Positions 27,297-35,694 of a DNA stretch of 64,000 nucleotides are shown here, in pieces. The stretch is from contig NZ_CABHOU010000038.1 in NCBI RefSeq assembly GCF_902168175.1, forward strand, positions 1 to 64,000. The letters run 5' to 3'. Under the pieces are notes generated by a model that did not search any database, was not told where the DNA came from, and saw only the letters and a list, made by a program, of their open reading frames with translations. This stretch comes from an uncultured Chitinophaga sp. Its GTDB lineage: Bacteria; Bacteroidota; Bacteroidia; Chitinophagales; Chitinophagaceae. The position numbers and the translations under genes were made by a program. Within the stretch, counting starts at the first letter, position 1; each line of letters begins with the position of its first letter.

Positions 27297-28958
27297 ATGA
27301 ACAAAAGCTATTTGAAAATATATAGTACGTTGCTGCTGTTGCTCCTGTTGGGTGGCGCATGCAAAAAAGACTTCTTCGCCCCTGAGTACAGCGAAGGCCC
27401 TATTTCTGAAGATGCCATCTGGACTACCGACCGGCGTGTACGTGAATACCTGAACAACGGTTATACGTACATGTTGTCGCGTTACAATATAGACAACGGT
27501 GGTGCCCTGCTGGCAAGTGGAAGTGATGAAGCCGTAAACTCTAACCTGAACAGCAATGTTAACTATTTCAACAACGGTACCTGGGGCAGCCTGAAAACGT
27601 TCGATGAGCAGTATACAAACCTGTATACTGGTCTTTGGGTGGTGAACACCTTTTTGCAAAAGTCGCCTACCGCGGTAGTATACCCCGCCAGCGACCTGGC
27701 CGGGTTAAGAGGAGAAGCTTTCTTTATGCGGGCGATGCTGCATTTTGAGCTGTTTAAAAGATATGGCGGTATTGTACTGGCGACGAAGCCGTTCTCCCCT
27801 GCAGACGATTTAAATATTCCACGTAATACAGTAGATGAAGTGGTGAAGCACATCGTTACCGATTGTGACTCTGCAATCGCGCAAATCGGCCCTGCCTGGA
27901 CCAAAGACTGGGACGCCGCTAACTGGGGGCGGGCTACCAAAGCTGCCGGTATGGCATTGAAAGCGAAGGTGCTGCTGTACTATGCGAGTCCCCTGCATAA
28001 TGGCACTAACGATTTAACAAGATGGCAGGATGCCGCGAATGCCGCCAAAGCGTTAATGGACCAGAATAAACATGGCCTGTTACCCAAAGCCGAATTTCCG
28101 TCACTCTGGGATTATACGGCAACGGCCACTACTTATAACAAAGAGGTCATATTCGCCACCTCTGCAAGCAATACCAATACGATTGAAGCTAATAACGCGC
28201 CGGTAGGTTTTACAGGCGGGCTGGGCAGAACGAATCCAACACAGGATTTGGTAGATGCATTTGAAATGGCCAGTGGGTTGCCTATCAGCGATCCCGCTTC
28301 CGGTTACAACCCGCAAAACCCTTACGCTGCCCGCGATCCGAGGCTTAACCAGTTTGTGGTGTACAATGGCGCTACGTTCAAAACGGGCAGTCTGACCCGC
28401 GCGGTGGAAACGTTCGATGGCGGACTGGATAATGTGCCAACAAACGTTAACAGTACGAAGTCCGGATATTACATGCGTAAATTCCTGAGCAGCAATGCTA
28501 CCTACAACGTAACCAGCATTACGAATGTGCGCAGGCCCTGGGTATTGTTCCGTTACGCCGATATCCTGCTGATGCATGCCGAGGCACTGAACGAGGCAGT
28601 TGGGGCTAATGCGGATGTGTATGCCGATATGAACGCCGTTCGTAACCGTGCAGGCATGCCTTCGTTGCCAGACGGCTTAACGCAGGAGCAAATGCGCGAA
28701 AGGATCAAAAACGAACGACGTGTGGAGCTTTGTTTCGAAGAACAACGCTTCTTCGACGTACGCCGCTGGAAGGAGGGTGATACTTATTTCGATGCGGCCG
28801 TACACGGGATGCGGATTACTAAATCCGGCACTACACTCACTTACACGCCATTTGTAATTGAAACGAGAGTGTTCGCTGCAAAGAATTACTTTTATCCTAT
28901 CCAGCAGAGCGAGATCAATAGGGCGAAGAAGCTTGGCCAGAACCCTGGTTATGAATAA
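27297..28958 (+). CDS. SusD-like lipoprotein, second pair
   Basis: 553 residues with a lipoprotein leader (cysteine at residue 22, LLLLLGGACKKDFF). SusD markers are LRGEAFFMRAMLHFELFKRY and the C-terminal NERRVELCFEEQRFFDVRRW, then FYPIQQSEINRAKKLGQNPG. It is paired with the short SusC-like receptor. The C-terminal signature is very similar to that of the SusD at 22746, which suggests that the two pairs arose by duplication or are close paralogues. Confidence 0.93.
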   Translation: MNKSYLKIYSTLLLLLLLGGACKKDFFAPEYSEGPISEDAIWTTDRRVREYLNNGYTYMLSRYNIDNGGALLASGSDEAVNSNLNSNVNYFNNGTWGSLKTFDEQYTNLYTGLWVVNTFLQKSPTAVVYPASDLAGLRGEAFFMRAMLHFELFKRYGGIVLATKPFSPADDLNIPRNTVDEVVKHIVTDCDSAIAQIGPAWTKDWDAANWGRATKAAGMALKAKVLLYYASPLHNGTNDLTRWQDAANAAKALMDQNKHGLLPKAEFPSLWDYTATATTYNKEVIFATSASNTNTIEANNAPVGFTGGLGRTNPTQDLVDAFEMASGLPISDPASGYNPQNPYAARDPRLNQFVVYNGATFKTGSLTRAVETFDGGLDNVPTNVNSTKSGYYMRKFLSSNATYNVTSITNVRRPWVLFRYADILLMHAEALNEAVGANADVYADMNAVRNRAGMPSLPDGLTQEQMRERIKNERRVELCFEEQRFFDVRRWKEGDTYFDAAVHGMRITKSGTTLTYTPFVIETRVFAAKNYFYPIQQSEINRAKKLGQNPGYE

Positions 28959-28972
28959 CATTAAATATACTG

Positions 28973-28997
28973 CCCGGCGGCAGCGATGCTGCCGGGT
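28973..28997 (+). promoter_or_regulatory. Intercistronic GC-rich hairpin
   Basis: CCCGGCGGCAGC-GAT-GCTGCCGGG can fold with a 6-bp core (GGCAGC/GCTGCC) or, with slippage, a 9-bp stem. It lies between the second susD and the esterase and is followed only by TTTC, so it may be a partial terminator or an RNA-processing stop that lowers esterase expression relative to susCD. Confidence 0.4.
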
Positions 28998-29016
28998 TTC
29001 AAAACTATAACTGAGC

Positions 29017-30237
29017 ATGTCGATAAAATTGAAACTGGCGGCCTTGGGCCTGTTGTTTTGTAGCATGAACGCGTTCGCCCAGAAAACGGATAAGTTCATG
29101 AACGAGATCGTGAACTACGACGAGGCGGCCGTGCCGTCGTATGTATTGCCAGCGCTATTAAAAACCTTGAAAGGACGGCTGGTAAATAATTCTTCCGCTT
29201 GGGAAAAACAACGCCGGCCGGAGATTATAGGGCTTTTTGAAGAGAACGTGTACGGCCGTACGCCAAAGAAATTTGACAGCGTACGCTACCGGGTCACCAA
29301 TGATGTGCCCCGGGCCATGGAAGGCCGCGCGCATCTGAAAGAAGTAGCGATCACCCTGTGGAATAAAGGGAAGTCGGTAACGGTACCTGTAGTGCTGTTC
29401 ACACCGAACAACCGTAAGAAGCCTGTGCCCGTATTCCTGCTGATCAACAATCGTCCTAAAAGAAATACCGATCCGACACGCGCTGTAAAAAGCACCTTCT
29501 GGCCTGCAGAAATGGTGATCGACAGCGGTTATGCTATCGCAGCTTTTAACATCAACGATGCGGCACCCGATAAAAAGGATACTTATCAGCATGGGGTGCT
29601 GGACCAGCTATTTCCCGAAATGCTGCAAAAGCCCGATGGCATGAAAGCAATTGGTACCTGGGCATGGACGGCCAGCAGGGTATTAGACTATTTCGAAACA
29701 AACCCGGATATAAATGCGAAGAAAGTGGCGGTTGTAGGGCACTCCCGTGGCGGTAAAACTGCTTTGTGGGCGGGCGCGCAGGACACCCGTTTTGCAATGG
29801 TGGTGAGCAGTTGCTCAGGCAGTTCAGGCGCTTCGCTGGCAAGGCGTAAGTACGGCGAAACTGTGAGCCTGATCAATAAACAGTTTGGCTATTGGTTTAA
29901 CGATAACTATAAGAACTACAGCAACGATGTAAACGCATTACCTGTAGATCAGCATATGTTGATAGGGTTAATAGCACCCAGACCAGTGTATACAACAAAT
30001 GCAGTGGAAGACAGATGGGCTGATCCGGTGGGGTCTTATCTCTCTGTTGTAAACGCATTGCCTGCATACCGTTTGTATAACCCACAACTGACTTTGCCCG
30101 TGACGTTCCCTGCCACGAACAAGCCCATCATGCAATCGGTGATCGGGTATCATTTCCGGGAAGGCAAGCATGATCTGAATTTGTATGACTGGGCAGAGGT
30201 ACTTCGCTTTGCGGGCATGCAGGCAGGATGGAAGTAG
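29017..30237 (+). CDS. CE15-like glucuronoyl esterase
   Basis: 406 residues with signal peptide (LAALGLLFCSMNAFAQ). The N-terminal WEKQRRPEIIGLFEENVYGR and the nucleophile motif GHSRGGKTALWAGAQDTRFA (Ser243) match bacterial carbohydrate esterase family 15. The remaining triad is probably Glu331 (NAVEDRWADP) and His385 (GKHDLNLYDW). CE15 enzymes cleave the ester between 4-O-methyl-glucuronic acid of xylan and lignin alcohols. As last gene of the susCD operon it points to glucuronoxylan or another uronic-acid ester as substrate, although no glycoside hydrolase is encoded here. It is often annotated as acetylxylan esterase. Its stop directly abuts the stop of the convergent YdeI gene. Confidence 0.82.
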   Translation: MSIKLKLAALGLLFCSMNAFAQKTDKFMNEIVNYDEAAVPSYVLPALLKTLKGRLVNNSSAWEKQRRPEIIGLFEENVYGRTPKKFDSVRYRVTNDVPRAMEGRAHLKEVAITLWNKGKSVTVPVVLFTPNNRKKPVPVFLLINNRPKRNTDPTRAVKSTFWPAEMVIDSGYAIAAFNINDAAPDKKDTYQHGVLDQLFPEMLQKPDGMKAIGTWAWTASRVLDYFETNPDINAKKVAVVGHSRGGKTALWAGAQDTRFAMVVSSCSGSSGASLARRKYGETVSLINKQFGYWFNDNYKNYSNDVNALPVDQHMLIGLIAPRPVYTTNAVEDRWADPVGSYLSVVNALPAYRLYNPQLTLPVTFPATNKPIMQSVIGYHFREGKHDLNLYDWAEVLRFAGMQAGWK

Positions 30238-30816
30238 TCAACTAAATCGCGCTGGCTTTTGCCCCTGCTGCGCAGCCGTTACCACTTCAAGTAGACGTTT
30301 CGCCCTGGTTTCAGGACGTTGCGCCAGCACGATCAATTGTAGTAGTTGTTTCTTGTTGCTTCGTGCCAGGCCTTCGAAATAGGCTGCAGTTGCTTTGTCT
30401 TTCTTAAGTTCAGTAGCAAGGTCGGTCGGGATGATCAGTGCTTCTACATCGTCGAGTATCGACCAGTACCCGTTCGACTTTGCTACTGTAATACTGTCTA
30501 ACCCAGGCTGCGCCATACGGCCATCTTTTATAAACTGTTTCACTCTTTCCTTATTGATTTTACTCCAAACGCTTTTGGGTTTGCGGCGGCTGAACGACTG
30601 CAGGAAATAATGCTCATTCAACGGCCGGGCAGTTCCATCTATCCATCCATAACACAGTGCTTCCAGCACCGCTTCGTTTTGACTGAGGGTGAAAGTGGGT
30701 GCGTTTTTCCTGGATACAGCTACCCACACTGTTGCTGTTGACTCATGATGTTTGCTGAGCCAGTTCCGCCATTCGGCGGCACTGCTCAGTTTTAATATAT
30801 GGGTGGTGGCGATCAT
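30238..30816 (-). CDS. YdeI/OmpD-associated family protein
   Basis: 192 residues. The N-terminal half has the YdeI/OmdA pattern (WRNWLSKHHESTATVWVAVS, ALCYGWIDG) and the C-terminal half the YdeI-like helical segment (PTDLATELKKDKATAAYFEG, NKKQLLQLIVLAQRPETRAK). The family is known as bacteriocin-protection or polymyxin-tolerance related in enterobacteria, but the biochemical role is unclear. ATG at 30816; the VOC gene lies 20 bases upstream on the same strand. Confidence 0.85.
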   Translation of the reverse strand: MIATTHILKLSSAAEWRNWLSKHHESTATVWVAVSRKNAPTFTLSQNEAVLEALCYGWIDGTARPLNEHYFLQSFSRRKPKSVWSKINKERVKQFIKDGRMAQPGLDSITVAKSNGYWSILDDVEALIIPTDLATELKKDKATAAYFEGLARSNKKQLLQLIVLAQRPETRAKRLLEVVTAAQQGQKPARFS

Positions 30817-30836
30817 GATGATTGTTGTTTAAGGTA

Positions 30837-31262
30837 TTATTGAATAGCACTTACTATTTCGAGGTAATGAGGGTTGTACATGATACCCAGCAAATTGCCG
30901 AACGGATCAATAACAGAGGCGGTCACGAAGTTGCTGTTCGCACGTTGGGTAATTGGTTCGAATTCGGTGGCGCCCAGCGATAACAGCCTGGTGTACACGG
31001 CTTCAATATCATCTACATGCCAGTAGGCAATAGGGCCTCCGGCTTCGCCTAACGGACGTGGAGCATATTGTGCGTCGATAATACCCAGCTCGTGCTGGTA
31101 ATCGCCTATACGAAACTCCACATAAGCGGGGTTGCCTGTTTTGGGAAAGGCGAAGTAAGCTTCGGTACCGAGGAATTGCGCGTACCAGTCGCGTGCTGCT
31201 GCAAGATCTGTTGCGTAGAAAGTAAGGGTTGCGAGGCCGCGGAGTGTGTTGGGTGTTGCCAT
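30837..31262 (-). CDS. VOC family (glyoxalase-like) protein
   Basis: 141 residues of the vicinal-oxygen-chelate fold with two beta-alpha-beta-beta-beta units: LATLTFYATDLAAARDWYAQ and GPIAYWHVDDIEAVYTRLLS, ending DPFGNLLGIMYN. Such proteins bind metal and act as lyases, dioxygenases or resistance proteins; no specific reaction can be assigned. It is probably co-transcribed with the YdeI gene. The minus-strand promoter may use GACCTTTG just upstream. Confidence 0.85.
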   Translation of the reverse strand: MATPNTLRGLATLTFYATDLAAARDWYAQFLGTEAYFAFPKTGNPAYVEFRIGDYQHELGIIDAQYAPRPLGEAGGPIAYWHVDDIEAVYTRLLSLGATEFEPITQRANSNFVTASVIDPFGNLLGIMYNPHYLEIVSAIQ

Positions 31263-31338
31263 GATGATATTGTTTTAAGTGATTGATAAAACAAAGGTCG
31301 GCAGGCAGGGTGACAGCCTTGTGTCAGGGGTGTCAGAA

Positions 31339-32037
31339 TTATTTCCAGGTTTTTTTAAAGTAGGCTTCCAGGGTCAATTCATGGGGTTTAAACTTATCTT
31401 CTGATACAATTACCTGCCGGATGCGGTCGAGGCGGAAGTTGCGGAAGTCGTTGCGAAGCCGGCACCAGGCTACTAACAGCCAGTTGTCTTGTGTGCTGAG
31501 GATGGCGAACGGCTCTACTGTACGGCTTTCGGTTTTGTCTTCACCCGGTTTCTGGTAGGAGAGCTGTACCAAATTAAAGCCGGTGAGTGCCTGCTGCAGG
31601 ATGGCGAGGTGATTACTGGTATGCACAGCAGCACTGCTCTCGCTTACGGCTGTGCGGGACGATAACATTTCAGCCTGTTCCCTGGCAGTATGCCGTAACA
31701 CGGCTTTTATTTTATCGATGGCATCCGTATATGCCTTTACGAAAGAGGCATCTTTATTTTTCAATACGAATTGCTGAGCGGTGATCAGGGCGTTTGCCTC
31801 TGTTTCTGTAAAACTGATAGGAGGGATGCGGTACCCTTCCATCAGGTAATATCCTTTGCCTTCCTCGGTGAGTATAGGCACGCCGGATTGTTCCAGTGCG
31901 CGGATGTCTCGGTAAACGGTGCGTACGCTGATGCCGAATTTTTCGGCCAGTGCGGTGGCCGTCACCATCCGTTTGGCCTGTAGCTGGTTAAGTATGGCGG
32001 TGAGGCGCGATAAACGTGATGTATCGTTTGCGGGCAT
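31339..32037 (-). CDS. YafY-like HTH/WYL regulator
   Basis: 232 residues: an N-terminal HTH_11 winged helix (LTAILNQLQAKRMVTATALA, FGISVRTVYRDIRALEQSGV, about residues 8-60) and a C-terminal WYL ligand-sensing domain (VQLSYQKPGEDKTESRTVEP, LVAWCRLRNDFRNFRLDRI). It lies just upstream of the VOC-YdeI pair on the same strand and may control it. WYL regulators respond to small molecules or nucleotides; the ligand is unknown. Confidence 0.88.
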   Translation of the reverse strand: MPANDTSRLSRLTAILNQLQAKRMVTATALAEKFGISVRTVYRDIRALEQSGVPILTEEGKGYYLMEGYRIPPISFTETEANALITAQQFVLKNKDASFVKAYTDAIDKIKAVLRHTAREQAEMLSSRTAVSESSAAVHTSNHLAILQQALTGFNLVQLSYQKPGEDKTESRTVEPFAILSTQDNWLLVAWCRLRNDFRNFRLDRIRQVIVSEDKFKPHELTLEAYFKKTWK

Positions 32038-32147
32038 GCTGCAGAATTGAGTCCTTCGAAAGATAATAAATTAACCCTTCTAAATTATCCGCATTAAACC
32101 CGGCTTCTCCAAATCAATAATTTTATCGTACTTTCACGCCGCAATTG

Positions 32148-32330
32148 GTTTTTAACATAGGTTTCACAATGTTAAAATTAATAGGGAATCAGGTGTAAAT
32201 CCTGAGCAGACCCGCTACTGTAAGTTCTATAACAACACTTAGACATTCTGCAAAGCCACTGTTTTTAGTGAATAAAAATGGGAAGGCCGTCTAAAGTGAG
32301 AATAAGTCAGGAGACCTGCCACTGCAAACA
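32148..32330 (+). ncRNA. Cobalamin (AdoCbl) riboswitch
   Basis: The conserved core is easily read: TAATAGGGAATCAGGTGTAA (32179-32198), the AATCCTGAGCAGACCCGCTACTGTAA segment (32198-32223), GCCACTG and GGGAAGGCCGT (32255-32290), and the B12 box AAGTCAGGAGACCTGCC (32304-32320). It precedes a BtuB-type receptor gene, as expected for repression by adenosylcobalamin. Downstream hairpins CTGAAATCATTTCAG (32374-32388) and TCCGGT/ACCGGA (32412-32428) may form the expression platform. TACTTTCA at 32129-32136 is a candidate -7 box. Confidence 0.92.
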
Positions 32331-32452
32331 TTTTCGAAAGCTTTCGAGGAAGAGGCTTTGAATACAACTTACACTGAAATCATTTCAGCGTCTATTTGTT
32401 TTCGTATGTCGTCCGGTAAAAAACCGGAGGGTATTTAATTATTGATATACAT

Positions 32453-34522
32453 ATGTCAAACGCATTAAAAACGTTGCTAATAACGTTTTGTGCATTCATT
32501 TGCACGCACCTGTACGCCCAGCAACCCAACCGCGATGCTGCGCGCGTGGATACGAGCCGTGTAAAGACGTTGCGCGGTGTCACTATTTTCACATCTGCCT
32601 ATAAAGAAGTTATCCCTTCCCAAAAGCTTTCCGGCGATAACCTCAGGAGCTTAAACAGCTTCTCCGTAGCCGATGCTATTCGCTATTTCGCGGGCGTGCA
32701 GGTAAAAGACTATGGGGGCATTGGTGGCCTTAAAACCGTGGATATGCGCAGTATGGGCACTAACCATATGGGCGTGTTTTACGACGGTATACAGTTGGGT
32801 AATGCGCAAAACGGGCAGATCGATCTTGGTAAGTTCTCCATGGATAATATTGAATCGATCTCTGTATATAATGGGCAGAAGAGCGAGATATTTCAACCTG
32901 CCAGGGATTATGGGTCGTCGGGCACTATTTACCTGCGCAGTCGTAAGCCGGTGTTTGATTCTGCCAAAACAACCAATGTTAAAGCGGTGTTTAAAACGGG
33001 TTCCTTTGATTTGATCAATCCCTCGATATTACTCGAGCAAAAGCTCCCACAACATGTCAATTACTCCTTCAGCAGCGAGTACGTTAAGTCTTCCGGCCGC
33101 TCCCCGTTCCGCTATAAAAGAGTGTTTCATGAATCTGGCAGCATTGCCTGGGACACTACCGCCACCAGGCAAAACGGTGATATCGAAGGATTGCGGCTGG
33201 AAAGCGGCATCTATGGAAACGTAAACCGTGGTGTGTGGAATGCGAAGGCCTACTTCTATAACTCCGAAAGGGGCATACCCGGCGCTATCGTTAATAATGT
33301 CTGGAAACGTTCGCAAAGGCAATGGGACCGTAACTTCTTCGCCCAGGGATCTTTCCAGCAGAATGTGGTAAAAGGATACGATATACAGGTGAATGCCAAG
33401 TACGCCAACGATTACATGCGTTACCTGAACCCCGATACCACGTTGATGTATATAGACAATAATTTCAGTCAGCAGGAATGGTATGGTTCCGTGGCTAACA
33501 AATACAGCATATCAGATAAAATAGATATCAACCTGTCAACAGACTTCCAGTATAATGCACTGAACGCTAACCTCGATGGATTTGTGTTTCCTAAACGCTT
33601 TACTTCCCTGGTAGCATTGGCCGGGGCGGCGGATTTTGGGAAGATAAAGATGCAGGCCAGTGTGTTAGGCACGTTCATCAATGAGCATATCACCAGGGGC
33701 AATACTTCCATAGGCGATTCTGCTATTGCCGCACCTGCCAAAAATGAAATTACGCCGGCTGTTTTCTTCTCCTATAAACCTTTTGATAAAGCCGATTTCA
33801 ACATAAGGGCCTTTTATAAGAATATCTTCCGTATGCCCACTTTTAATGATCTGTATTACACCGACATTGGCAACATCGCGCTTGAACCGGAGTATACACA
33901 CCAGTACAATATAGGTTTCCTGTACCATAAAAGCCGCCCGGGTACGGTGTTGAGCGAGTTTCAACTGCAGTCAGATTTCTATTTTAACAAGGTGACGAAT
34001 AAGATCGTTGCTGTGCCCAAAGGCACCGGCATGTACCGCTGGATGATGATGAATATCGGAGATGTAGAGATAAAGGGTGTGGATGTTGTGGCGGACCAGG
34101 CCTTTTCGCTGCCGGCCGATTTTTTACTCAACCTGAGAGTGACTTACACTTACCAGCAGGCGCAGGATTTTACCAAACGAAAGAACCCCGAGTTGCAAAA
34201 GATCACTTACGGCGGGCAAATTCCTTATATACCCTGGCACAGCGGTTCGGTAATATCCAGTTTGTTGTATAAAGCGTGGCGGTTGAACTACAGCTTCATC
34301 TATGTAGGGGAGCGGTACCATAACTCGGCCAACATCCCGGAGAATTACGAGCAGCCCTGGTATACCAGCGACTTGTCGGCATCAGGAGAGGTAAGGTTTA
34401 AAACGATACGTTTCAAACTGGCGGGCGAACTGAATAATGTATTTAACCAGGATTACGAAGTAGTAGTAAACTACCCCATGCCTAAACGAAATTATAAAAT
34501 CATTTTATCTGTTGAACTATGA
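32453..34522 (+). CDS. btuB: BtuB-like TonB-dependent cobalamin receptor
   Basis: 689 residues. After a signal peptide (LLITFCAFICTHLYAQ) come a TonB-dependent plug (KLSGDNLRSLNSFSVADAIR, GGLKTVDMRSMGTNHMGVFY, IDLGKFSMDNIESISVYNGQ) and a 22-strand barrel ending in YKIILSVEL. The plug pattern and the B12 riboswitch upstream identify it as the outer-membrane cobalamin transporter. In Bacteroides, BtuB forms a complex with the surface lipoprotein BtuG, and the next gene, which overlaps this stop by 4 bases (ATGA), encodes that protein. Confidence 0.92.
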   Translation: MSNALKTLLITFCAFICTHLYAQQPNRDAARVDTSRVKTLRGVTIFTSAYKEVIPSQKLSGDNLRSLNSFSVADAIRYFAGVQVKDYGGIGGLKTVDMRSMGTNHMGVFYDGIQLGNAQNGQIDLGKFSMDNIESISVYNGQKSEIFQPARDYGSSGTIYLRSRKPVFDSAKTTNVKAVFKTGSFDLINPSILLEQKLPQHVNYSFSSEYVKSSGRSPFRYKRVFHESGSIAWDTTATRQNGDIEGLRLESGIYGNVNRGVWNAKAYFYNSERGIPGAIVNNVWKRSQRQWDRNFFAQGSFQQNVVKGYDIQVNAKYANDYMRYLNPDTTLMYIDNNFSQQEWYGSVANKYSISDKIDINLSTDFQYNALNANLDGFVFPKRFTSLVALAGAADFGKIKMQASVLGTFINEHITRGNTSIGDSAIAAPAKNEITPAVFFSYKPFDKADFNIRAFYKNIFRMPTFNDLYYTDIGNIALEPEYTHQYNIGFLYHKSRPGTVLSEFQLQSDFYFNKVTNKIVAVPKGTGMYRWMMMNIGDVEIKGVDVVADQAFSLPADFLLNLRVTYTYQQAQDFTKRKNPELQKITYGGQIPYIPWHSGSVISSLLYKAWRLNYSFIYVGERYHNSANIPENYEQPWYTSDLSASGEVRFKTIRFKLAGELNNVFNQDYEVVVNYPMPKRNYKIILSVEL

Positions 34523-35661
34523 GAAAGTACGCATTATTCATTGTTTTGTTACTGGCGGCCTCCTGCAGGAAAGACGTGGCAGTGTTCATGAATGAGGACA
34601 TTCGCGTAGATTCTGCCACGATAAACGGCTTCGCAGGTTTCTACCTGCTGAATGAAGGGAATATGGGCAGTAATAAAAGCACGCTCGACTTTTTTGATTA
34701 TGCTACGGGCAGGTATCAGAGAAATATTTATGCCGCTACGAATCCAACCGTTCCCAAAGAACTGGGCGATGTGGGAAATGATATTGCTATTTACGGCAGC
34801 AGGCTCTATGCGGTGATCAATGCCTCTAACAAAGTAGATGTGATGGATGCCCGTACGGCCAAAAAGATCGGGCAGATCGAGATCCCTAACTGCCGTTACA
34901 TCAAGTTTGATAAAGGGTTTGCCTATATCACTTCTTACGCAGGCCCCATCGAAGTAAATCCAAACTACACCCAAAAAGGATATGTGGCTAAAGTAGATAC
35001 GGCTACGCTGGCCATCGTTGATAAATGTATCGTAGGCTTCCAGCCGGATAATCTTGAAATAACCGGCGGTAAGATTTATGTCGCTAACTCCGGTGGTTAC
35101 ATGGGGGCGGGCAGCACCGAAAAGTACGAACGCACCGTATCTGTAATCGATCTCGTCACTTTTAAAGAAGACAAACGGATTGATGTAGCCTATAACCTGC
35201 ATCACATAAAGGCCGATAAACGCGGCGATTTGTGGGTAACCTCCAGGGGCGATTATAAGAAGTTGCCTTCCAGGCTTTATTTCATCGATAAAAACGAACA
35301 AAAGGTAACGGATACTTTGGATGTGGCCGTCAGCAATTACTTCCTCGATGGCGACTCATTATATGTATACAGTACGGAGTGGAGTTACATCACTTATTCC
35401 AATGTTATCACTTATGGTATTGTAAATACGCGCACCCGTGAAGTGGTTACCCGTTCATTTATTACAGATGGAACGGATAAGGAGATAGAGATCCCCTACG
35501 GCATCATGGTGAATCCTGTTACAAAAGACATCTACGTAACGGATGCCGGCAACTATGTATCGCCGGGCATATTGTACTGCTTTTCAAAAGAAGGTAAGAA
35601 GAAATGGAGCGTCCGGACTGGTGATATACCTGCGCATTTTGCACTATTACCGAAATTATAA
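34519..35661 (+). CDS. btuG: BtuG-like surface cobalamin-binding propeller
   Basis: 380 residues with a lipoprotein leader (cysteine 16, LLLAASCRKDV). The mature part is a seven-bladed beta-propeller of the DUF5074/YncE type. Blocks such as FYLLNEGNMGSNKSTLDFF, ELGDVGNDIAIYG, VDVMDARTAKKIGQIEIPNC and WSVRTGDIPAHFALL agree closely with Bacteroides BtuG as I remember it. BtuG binds B12 with very high affinity at the surface and sits as a lid on BtuB. Start codon overlap with btuB implies translational coupling. Confidence 0.88.
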   Translation: MRKYALFIVLLLAASCRKDVAVFMNEDIRVDSATINGFAGFYLLNEGNMGSNKSTLDFFDYATGRYQRNIYAATNPTVPKELGDVGNDIAIYGSRLYAVINASNKVDVMDARTAKKIGQIEIPNCRYIKFDKGFAYITSYAGPIEVNPNYTQKGYVAKVDTATLAIVDKCIVGFQPDNLEITGGKIYVANSGGYMGAGSTEKYERTVSVIDLVTFKEDKRIDVAYNLHHIKADKRGDLWVTSRGDYKKLPSRLYFIDKNEQKVTDTLDVAVSNYFLDGDSLYVYSTEWSYITYSNVITYGIVNTRTREVVTRSFITDGTDKEIEIPYGIMVNPVTKDIYVTDAGNYVSPGILYCFSKEGKKKWSVRTGDIPAHFALLPKL

Positions 35662-35694
35662 ACTAAAAAATAGGACAACCCGAAAACAAACCAC

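Noticed and set aside
32412..32428. Hairpin as a ribosome-site sequestering stem of the riboswitch
   Set aside because: The GGAGGG it overlaps lies more than 20 bases from the ATG, too far for a normal ribosome site, and Bacteroidota rely little on such sites; left only as a possibility.
34549..35301. 250-codon minus-strand frame
   Set aside because: Antisense to the BtuG-like gene, whose sequence is clearly coding.
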